Assembly (NCBI GenBank): GCA_020629695.1
Contig: JAHDCV010000040.1
Coordinates: 1-36,533, forward strand
Source: Acidimicrobiales bacterium
GTDB lineage: Bacteria; Actinomycetota; Acidimicrobiia; Acidimicrobiales; SZUA-35
Reading direction: 5' to 3'
DNA: 36,533 nt
Positions 32,201 through 36,533 of the stretch are shown here, piece after piece. The notes beneath the pieces were generated by a model, which did not search any database, was not told the DNA's origin, and saw only the letters and a list, made by a program, of their open reading frames with translations. The position numbers and the translations under genes are program-made. The first letter of the stretch is position 1; every line of letters begins with the position of its first letter.

Positions 32201-35200
32201 CGCCGAGGTCGACGTCCTTGTCGATCGCCAGCTGCGGCTCGGCGATCGTGATGCTCGTCGTGACCGGACCGTCGGTGTCGTCGAACGCACCCGGGAGGTC
32301 GCCGCTGCTGCTCGGCGTCGTGGTGACCGTGTCGGTCAACATCCAGCCCAGGTCGGCGGAGTTGGTGAGGGCGTCACCCGCGTCGACGACGACGCCGTCG
32401 GCCGGCGTGCCGGTGCCGTTGTACGTGCTGTCGACATGGGTCGAGTAGTCGATCGTGACAGTGCAGTCACCACCGACGGCCACGACGTCACCGAGGAAGA
32501 AGTCGACGGTCGTCGACCCGTCGGCGTTTGCCGTGGTGAAGGTCAGACCGGTGTCACCGGTGATCGAGCACTCGGCCGACGGCGTGATCGCCGTGGTGGC
32601 ATCGAAGACGAGCCCGTCGGGAACCACGTCGGTCGCCGTGAGATCGAAGACCCGGCCGTCCTGCGGGAGCGTCACGTCGACCTGGTAGGTCACGGTCTCA
32701 CCGATGGTGTACGGCCCGGTGTCCGGATCGAGCGCCTTGGTGATCGTGGCCGCCGGGGTGGTGACGGTGTCGGTCGTGGTGGCCGAGTACGTGGTGCGCT
32801 CACCCGTCGGGGTGCCGGCCATCGAAGTGGCGGTGACGGTCACGCTGTTGGTGATCGAGCCACCGAGCGTGACGGGGTCGTTGACCGTCACCTGATACGT
32901 CAGGCTGGTCGAGCCGCCGACGTCCAGCGAGAGGAGCGACGGTGTGGTCGTGCCGTCCCAGGTGATCGTGCGGCCGCCGACGTCCCAGACGCCACCGTTC
33001 GGGATCGGGAGTACGGGGGTGAAGCGATCGGGAATCGTGTCGACGACCACGAGGTCGTGGGCGACCGAGCCACGGTTCGACGAATGGTCGGGGTTCGTGA
33101 TGGTCAGCGTGTAGTCGAGGGTCTGGCCGGGGGCGACGATGTCGTCGGCGTCGTTCTCGTCCTTGGCGATCTGCGGGTTCGGTTCGACGATCCGCACGTC
33201 GACGTTCGCGCCGTTCTGTGTGATGTTCGAGCCGCTGGCCGTCGCCTTGAACACGAACTGGCCGTTGTTCCGGAGCAGGGTGTTCGCGGTGTTGCCGCCG
33301 ATGTCCTCGACGACGGCGGTGAACGTGATGGTCACGGTGTCGTCGCCGGAGCCAGCGGGGTTCGTATAGGTCGCGGGGAACTCCACCTCGAGCGGATTCC
33401 CACTGTCGAAGACGAAGCCGTTGGCCGGCACGGCGAAGGTGCCGAGGTCGTTGGCGACGCTGGCGGTGATGGTGCCGCTCACGACGGCGAGGCCGGCCGG
33501 CAGATCGTCACGGAAGGCGGCGTCGAAGACCGTCACACCGGCGGGCACGGTGACGGTCGTGGTGTAGACGATCTGCTCGCCGATCGTCGCTTCTTCCACA
33601 CCGGTTCCCGGCGTGCCGAGCTGGCTGTTGCCGGACTCGCCGACCGCCGACTGCTGCACCTTCGTGATCGTCGCACCGGGCGTCGTCACCGTCTCCTGTG
33701 CGGTGGGTCCGGTGGTGGTGACCGTGCCACCGTCGTTGGTGGGGTAGGTGTAGTCGCCGATGTCGGCAGTGTTGACGTAGCTGCGGCCGGCCGAGACCGT
33801 GGTGGGCGCGGTGATGGTGTACGTCCGCGTGGTGCTGGCGCCGGCGTCGAGCGCGAAATCGGGCCAGGTGATGACATCACCCGAACACGTGCCGCTGTCA
33901 GACGGGCCGGCCGTGATGTCGGCACAGGTGAACGGCGACGGCAGCGCGTCGGTCAGGTCGATGTTCTCGACCCGGCCGTAGCCGGCGTTGGTCCCGGCAT
34001 CGGTGATGTTCGCGATCGTCAGCGTGTAGTCGATGGTGTCACCGGCGACGAACTGGCTGGTCGGCGTCGCCTTGGCGAGCGTCAGTTCCGGCGCGATGAC
34101 CTGGAAATTCGACTGGTCACGAAGCGAGACGGCTGTGCCGGCCGTGTTCTGCGTCGTCAGCTTCCACAGGTTGGCCTGGTCGAGGGAGGCGGCACTGGTG
34201 TCCGGTGAGGCGACCACGTCGGCCAGGATCCGGACCGAGAAGGTCCGGTCGGATGTCGAGATCGGGAGGTAGCGGGCACCGTCGATCACGGTTGTGCCGA
34301 TCTCCCAGTAGAACTCGGTGCTGCCGGCGCCGGCCGCCGAGCCGTCGCTCAGGTTGAACGGACCGGCGATGTCGGTGACGTCGTTGCCGGGGTTCGTCGT
34401 CGCCGAGACGAGCTGGAGGGTGTCCGGCAGGAAGTCACTGGCGACGGCGTTGCGCAGCGTCAGGTTCGCCGGGACGATGAACTCGAGGTCGAAACAGACC
34501 TGGTCACCCGGTCGATACGAGAACGGCGCATCGGCGACCTGATCGGCCTCGACGTACGTCGCCGTGGCGCAGTCGAGTGTGGCGCCGGGCGCCGCGGGCA
34601 CCGCGACGGTCTTCGAGATACTCGGGTTGCCGGCGGTCTGGCTTGCCGACGACGTGTCGGGGTCGGGCTGGCCGTCCGCCTCGTCGGCGGGGATGCCGGC
34701 GATCAGCAGATCGTCCGCCGTCATGGAGACGGTGTTGGTGAAACCGTCGGCGGTCACGACGGGTGCGTCGGACAGGAAGTTCTCCTGGTACGACTCCCGG
34801 ACCTTCGACGGGAAGGTGATGACGTGGGTGTCCGAGGCGCCGAGCGAGACGGCGTCGTCCCAGAAGATGGTGTAGGAGCCGTCGGCGTTCTCGGTGACCG
34901 ACGTGTACGGCTGCGACGGGTTCATGCCGTTCGGATCACACTCGGCCTGCTGGTCGGCGGCGTTCTCGTAGTTGACCGGTCCCATCGGGCACTGGCCGTC
35001 GGGCAGGGTGTCGGTCACGTCCACGTTGGTGGCCGTCCGGTACTCGGAGGTCGAGATGGTGAGTGTCCAGGTCGCGGCCGCGAGCTGGGTGATGTCGGCG
35101 TTGTCGACCGACTTGATGATCCGGATGTCCTCGGCGATCACCTGCTCGTAGGCGTCACTCGTGACGGGGTTGGCCGCCCCGGAGGCGAATGGACCGGTGT

Positions 35201-36317
35201 AGCTGCCGGAGGCCAGGGCGTAGTTGCGGAGAAGCTGCTCGTCGGTCGTCTCGGGGCCCGAGTTGTTGTCGAGGTTGGCGATCTGGCCGCCCGTGGTGTC
35301 GGGGGTCGCCCCCGACCAGGTCTCGGTGTTCTCCCGGATCGGGATACCCGCGGCGTACTGGATCGTGAACGTCTGGCCGGGGGTCAGGTTGCCGATGTCC
35401 CAGACGACGTGGGTGTAGACGGCGCTCGGGAGCGGACCGGCGCCGTCGGGGTCGACGGTGATGGTCTCGACGGTGGTCGGCGCGGGGCAGTCGGCGGTGA
35501 TGTCGGCCGTCGAGACATCCAGGCGCGGTGCGCCGCTGTATTCGACGTTGTTGCCGGTGAAGGTCGGGGCGTCGGTCGTGTTGTCGACCGTGCCGCAGCC
35601 GAGGAACTCGAGGCCGGCCGGCAGCCAGTCCTCGACGGTGATCGAGTTGGTGGCGTTGGCCGGGTTGTTCTCGACGGTGAGCGTGTACACGGTGGCGTGG
35701 TCGTGCACACCACGCATGAGCTCGTCCTCGGGGCTCGGCTCGGACTTCTCGAGCAGGATCGCGGTCACCTCGGTCGAGCTCGAGCCGGTACCGGAGCCGG
35801 TGTTCGGGTTGAGGGCGAACGAGTCGGGCAGCGGAACGACACGCGGATCATCGCTCGTGTACGCCGTTGCGGAGACGGCGAAGTCGGCGCCGACGGGCAG
35901 CGTGGAACCGTTCGTGGTCACGTCGAACTCGATCGTGATGGGTGCGGAGGGCTGCGAGTCGTTGACGTTGACGAAGTACAACGTCGTCTCGCCGGCGCCC
36001 GGCCCGGACTCGATGGTCGGCGTGCCGGCGGTCGATGACCCGGGGGTGTAGCTCACCCCGGCCGGCAGGACGACCACGATGCCGGTGTTGTAGCCGGGTG
36101 TCGCCGTGCTGTTGTTGGCGGTCACCGAGATGGTGCCGCCCTCACCGACGAGGACTTCGTCCGGAGCGGTGACGCTCACGTCGAGGTTCGGTGCGGCGGC
36201 CGCCGGCGAGCCGGTGACCGCCAGGGTCGCCCCGCTCAGGAGCGAAGCGAGGAGCGTGAGGGCGATGAACGGGCGCAATGCACGGTTGGAGCGCAGGCGC
36301 GATGTGAGGGTCCGCAT
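26142..36317 (-). CDS. Giant secreted, cell-wall-anchored DUF11/SdrD-B adhesin
   Basis: A 3391-residue surface protein. The Sec signal peptide is 1-42 (RPFIALTLLASLL, cleavage near SPAAAA). About 15 DUF11-like Ig-fold domains follow to about 2455, each opening with an xxIxK-type strand and containing a xDxLPxG loop. Five SdrD B-like domains follow (about 2457-3096). They begin SLGSTVWYDVDASGG, ELGDELFWDVD, SLGDQLWLDLD, SIGDLVWLDLD and EIGDTVWIDLD, and have Asp-rich, probably Ca-binding loops. Two more DUF11 domains lead to a sorting signal: LAFTG (3353-3357), a hydrophobic helix and RRRR. A class E-type sortase encoded elsewhere would anchor it. Residues 1349-1818 and 1986-2455 are identical copies. 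The ATG at 36317 has GGATGAGG just upstream. Confidence 0.93.
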   Translation of the reverse strand: MRTLTSRLRSNRALRPFIALTLLASLLSGATLAVTGSPAAAAPNLDVSVTAPDEVLVGEGGTISVTANNSTATPGYNTGIVVVLPAGVSYTPGSSTAGTPTIESGPGAGETTLYFVNVNDSQPSAPITIEFDVTTNGSTLPVGADFAVSATAYTSDDPRVVPLPDSFALNPNTGSGTGSSSTEVTAILLEKSEPSPEDELMRGVHDHATVYTLTVENNPANATNSITVEDWLPAGLEFLGCGTVDNTTDAPTFTGNNVEYSGAPRLDVSTADITADCPAPTTVETITVDPDGAGPLPSAVYTHVVWDIGNLTPGQTFTIQYAAGIPIRENTETWSGATPDTTGGQIANLDNNSGPETTDEQLLRNYALASGSYTGPFASGAANPVTSDAYEQVIAEDIRIIKSVDNADITQLAAATWTLTISTSEYRTATNVDVTDTLPDGQCPMGPVNYENAADQQAECDPNGMNPSQPYTSVTENADGSYTIFWDDAVSLGASDTHVITFPSKVRESYQENFLSDAPVVTADGFTNTVSMTADDLLIAGIPADEADGQPDPDTSSASQTAGNPSISKTVAVPAAPGATLDCATATYVEADQVADAPFSYRPGDQVCFDLEFIVPANLTLRNAVASDFLPDTLQLVSATTNPGNDVTDIAGPFNLSDGSAAGAGSTEFYWEIGTTVIDGARYLPISTSDRTFSVRILADVVASPDTSAASLDQANLWKLTTQNTAGTAVSLRDQSNFQVIAPELTLAKATPTSQFVAGDTIDYTLTIANITDAGTNAGYGRVENIDLTDALPSPFTCADITAGPSDSGTCSGDVITWPDFALDAGASTTRTYTITAPTTVSAGRSYVNTADIGDYTYPTNDGGTVTTTGPTAQETVTTPGATITKVQQSAVGESGNSQLGTPGTGVEEATIGEQIVYTTTVTVPAGVTVFDAAFRDDLPAGLAVVSGTITASVANDLGTFAVPANGFVFDSGNPLEVEFPATYTNPAGSGDDTVTITFTAVVEDIGGNTANTLLRNNGQFVFKATASGSNITQNGANVDVRIVEPNPQIAKDENDADDIVAPGQTLDYTLTITNPDHSSNRGSVAHDLVVVDTIPDRFTPVLPIPNGGVWDVGGRTITWDGTTTPSLLSLDVGGSTSLTYQVTVNDPVTLGGSITNSVTVTATSMAGTPTGERTTYSATTTDTVTTPAATITKALDPDTGPYTIGETVTYQVDVTLPQDGRVFDLTATDVVPDGLVFDATTAITPSAECSITGDTGLTFTTANADGSTTVDFFLGDVVAVGGDCTVTIDYSTHVDSTYNGTGTPADGVVVDAGDALTNSADLGWMLTDTVTTTPSSSGDLPGAFDDTDGPVTTSITIAEPQLAIDKDVDLGAGALAGCDDTHAATGGATDDDACDIELGDGPFTYTLTIQNTGTEPAHDIVITDQPGPELINVTPVTGAASISDAWTLADPAMAWSFAGPLAVGDSITVTYTAELDVSANLSASDSVDNSADVPTYFGLDSTDRATSTNERTYGGTNGAVTADVVQLDLDVPVVAIAKTVADGSELDEAVIGQAFEWHIEVSNTAPRAGLFDVDVTDTLPVNWSYVASSAQLCTPTCVALADPTITGTAATGFQLDWTDVADLAAGATFEIRFDTTPGAAVTTAPGVGGTVDHTNTASAVGDDATGATGSADGPYASGDDTADARIYEADLRLDKAIITPDPGPYIQGQTVDYRITVTNDGPDAAINTVVDEILDGGDLIYVSTVSADGSYDSGSGEWTLPTPLANGASAELVVRVILDHAGSITNRAEVVATDRYDPDSTPGNGGDEDDDDSVTITVASLASLDATLTKVLDPDTGPYTIGETVTFQVDVTLPEDGRVYDMTVIDTVPDGLEFDSTTSMVGSSACTITGDTGLTFTTANADGSTDVAFFLGDVAASGGDCTVTIDYVTHVGATYDGTGLPADGTAVAAGESLVNSAELGWMLVDTVTTTPTGAGDLPGTFAYTNGPVTTSITIAEPQLAIDKDVDLGAGALAGCDDTHAATGGATDDDACDIELGDGPFTYTLTIQNTGTEPAHDIVITDQPGPELINVTPVTGAASISDAWTLADPAMAWSFAGPLAVGDSITVTYTAELDVSANLSASDSVDNSADVPTYFGLDSTDRATSTNERTYGGTNGAVTADVVQLDLDVPVVAIAKTVADGSELDEAVIGQAFEWHIEVSNTAPRAGLFDVDVTDTLPVNWSYVASSAQLCTPTCVALADPTITGTAATGFQLDWTDVADLAAGATFEIRFDTTPGAAVTTAPGVGGTVDHTNTASAVGDDATGATGSADGPYASGDDTADARIYEADLRLDKAIITPDPGPYIQGQTVDYRITVTNDGPDAAINTVVDEILDGGDLIYVSTVSADGSYDSGSGEWTLPTPLANGASAELVVRVILDHAGSITNRAEVVATDRYDPDSTPGNGGDEDDDDSVTITVSTASLGSTVWYDVDASGGDETTKGLEPGIPGVTVNLLSAGNDGIIGTADDYFGPDGVAGGGDDITVTAQVTDASGNYAFGDLPVGTYRVEIDPTTLPGGSAGWDQTFDDNGVGTAHISGDIVLTPTTTSYVDADFSYSGAGELGDELFWDVDRSNDGVFAGQDQELQDVDVDLAWAGFDGVFGTADDVTFPTQTTTTTGFYLFEDLPPGDYRTTVDTTDPDFPLGLVDQTWDVEHTAPGGADGEPDPTAEVTLGAGESKRDVDFSFAGTASLGDQLWLDLDGDGTPFDAETGTLEPGLPGVTITLVWHGPDGAPGGDDDRTLTTETAADGTYSFDNLPAGQFEVTVDTADPDFPAGVVPTHDLDGGDDHTSTVSLATGTDRTDVDFGYRGVGSIGDLVWLDLDGDQTVDDGTGGTPAEPGIPGVELIVEWAGVDGVFGTADDVLVRTETDADGVWSVPNLPYGDYRTTVDPASLPADLVATYDLDGGLDSTADATLDAATPDRDDVDFGYRGSAEIGDTVWIDLDADGVLDTGNPDPADDEVGIDGIDVQITLAGGDGVLGTDDDIVVTTTTSGGGIYGVDGLPAGPVRVDLIEATVPADHVLTYDPDSGAIAGDPDLVVDGTWLGIIGTGETNLDVDFGLRPDADLSITKSHTGEFVVGSEALYVLEVANAGPATATAVQVVDELPAGLTFVSATGPATCVAVDQTVTCDLASLDASASFTIDLLVAVGAEAAPGVTNTAAVSTETADRDPRNNSDDDPTEVPLAELTLDKQLVGDLTAGENATYRFVITNTGPSAATDVVLDDPLPTGLSYVSAEGDGWTCSATTNTDGETVGCVLDGDLAADSSTTVSITARVATSARGSIENLATIGSSTFQTTLTDDSDAVAGTVAVPSDLLAFTGSSTQRAMWMALILMIGGLGLIGLARRRRPTEVDA
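28954..30361. repeat. 1408-bp direct repeat, copy B (in the adhesin gene)
   Basis: Identical, in all stretches compared, to 30865-32272 at an offset of 1911 bp (637 codons, frame preserved). It encodes residues about 1986-2455: three DUF11-like domains starting after the conserved GPVTTSITIAEPQ and ending in the DDDDSVTITV stretch. Divergence is abrupt at both edges. Confidence 0.9.
30362..30864. repeat. 503-bp diverged part of the adhesin repeat unit
   Basis: Lies between the two identical blocks and encodes one DUF11-like domain (ATLTKVLDPDTGPYTIGETV start). Its counterpart just beyond 32273 (ATITKALDPDTGPYTIGETV start) is roughly 70 percent identical in protein by eye. The full repeat unit is thus four domains, of which only three are homogenised. 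Confidence 0.75.
30865..32272. repeat. 1408-bp direct repeat, copy A (in the adhesin gene)
   Basis: The partner of 28954-30361 and the N-terminal-side copy in the protein (residues about 1349-1818). Silent positions also match, so the copies are recent or maintained by gene conversion. Confidence 0.9.
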
Positions 36318-36469
36318 GCCTCATCCGTCGGCCCCCGGGGTCGACCGATGAGACGGATTCGTGAGATATCCGGGTGATTCCCCCTAGTTGAGAAGGTGAG
36401 GCCCGCGGTTCAGGTCCGCAGGATCACCCAGGGTATGGGCCGGACGGGCCCCTCTTGGACGACCCGCGT
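36318..36469 (-). promoter_or_regulatory. Upstream region of the adhesin gene
   Basis: A 152-bp gene-free gap. On the minus strand a TACCCT (36435-36430) fits a -10 box and would give a leader of about 105 nt. An imperfect 7-bp hairpin (36402-36408 with 36416-36422) without a T-run could act as a weak terminator for the preceding gene. A 5-bp stem lies at 36437-36451. Nothing here is strong. Confidence 0.25.
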
Positions 36470-36533
36470 TCAATCCGAGGCTCGGTTCATCCCCGAAATG
36501 AGGGCCCGCATCGACGCGGTGACGATGTCGGTG
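36470..36533 (-). CDS. leuA: Probable 2-isopropylmalate synthase, C-terminal end (partial)
   Basis: The minus-strand frame entering at the window edge encodes 20 residues, TDIVTASMRALISGMNRASD, then TGA. This resembles the end of the LeuA regulatory domain, where sTDIvxASxxAyxxAlNR is usual. LeuA condenses acetyl-CoA and 2-ketoisovalerate in leucine synthesis. Only the tail is visible, so the call rests on a short match. The gene runs in the same direction as the adhesin, 152 bp upstream of it. Confidence 0.55.
   Translation of the reverse strand, partial: TDIVTASMRALISGMNRASD

Noticed and set aside
28954-32272. Composite transposon or insertion sequence explaining the long direct repeat
   Set aside because: No transposase or terminal inverted repeat is present. 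The repeat keeps reading frame and domain borders, so it is an intragenic domain duplication.
28602-34208. A 5.6-kb open reading frame on the plus strand, antisense to the adhesin
   Set aside because: It is the mirror of a GC-rich, codon-biased gene. Its protein is low-complexity (Gly/Val/Asp/Arg), with no signal peptide or domain, while the minus strand encodes clear DUF11 and SdrD-B domains.
36498-36533. Start of a plus-strand gene at the window edge (ATG at 36498)
   Set aside because: Only 12 codons are visible, and the opposite strand encodes a recognisable LeuA-like tail through the same bases.

Overview
This is a GC-rich chromosomal segment with actinobacterial character. It shows many GTG starts, probable leaderless promoters, a LAxTG sorting signal and an actinobacterial-type Cpn10. 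The gene content and the Thr-rich extracytoplasmic linkers suggest class Acidimicrobiia (Ilumatobacter-like), but that is inference from style, not a measured placement. No tRNA, rRNA, insertion sequence, prophage or CRISPR array was seen.

Layout. Bases 1-51 hold the terminator of a gene lying before the window. Bases 58-2471 (minus) encode an ECF-type sigma factor and a membrane-anchored protein with Asp-box (beta-propeller-like) motifs, probably a sigma/regulator pair. A 61-codon coiled-coil gene (2567-2752, minus) diverges from a tight histidine operon, hisD-hisC-hisB-hisH-hisA-hisF (2897-8200, plus). An alpha/beta hydrolase-sulfatase pair (10278-8204, minus) converges on hisF. It diverges from a Cpn10 gene across a 12-bp palindrome that can serve as the -10 element in both directions. 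Next come an HTH/acidic/coiled-coil protein and trpE. An MBOAT acyltransferase plus SGNH-hydrolase pair (15725-13150, minus) follows, then a YgfZ-like folate-binding protein, a response regulator/histidine kinase pair (minus), an ABM-domain protein, trpC, trpF and a flavin disulfide oxidoreductase.

The right part is devoted to the cell surface. It holds a type IVb (Flp-like) prepilin N-terminus fused to a DUF642-like domain, a DUF3179 lipoprotein, a DUF389 membrane protein with three related extracytoplasmic modules, and a 3391-residue secreted adhesin. The adhesin has about 17 DUF11-like and five SdrD B-like domains and a C-terminal LAFTG signal. It contains a direct duplication of 1408 bp that is identical wherever compared, at a period of 1911 bp. 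The last 64 bases hold the 3' end of a probable leuA.

How the genes work together. The his genes encode HisD, HisC, HisB, the HisHF synthase and HisA in one translationally coupled operon; hisG, hisE and hisI are elsewhere. The trp genes here (trpE, trpC, trpF) are separate units, each with its own probable leaderless promoter. A dedicated trpF argues that hisA is an ordinary HisA and not the bifunctional PriA. The most notable non-housekeeping items are the pilin-DUF642 fusion, the duplicated giant adhesin, the DUF389 repeat architecture, the sigma/propeller pair, and a recurring TAnnnT-N6-start signal that decides several start codons.
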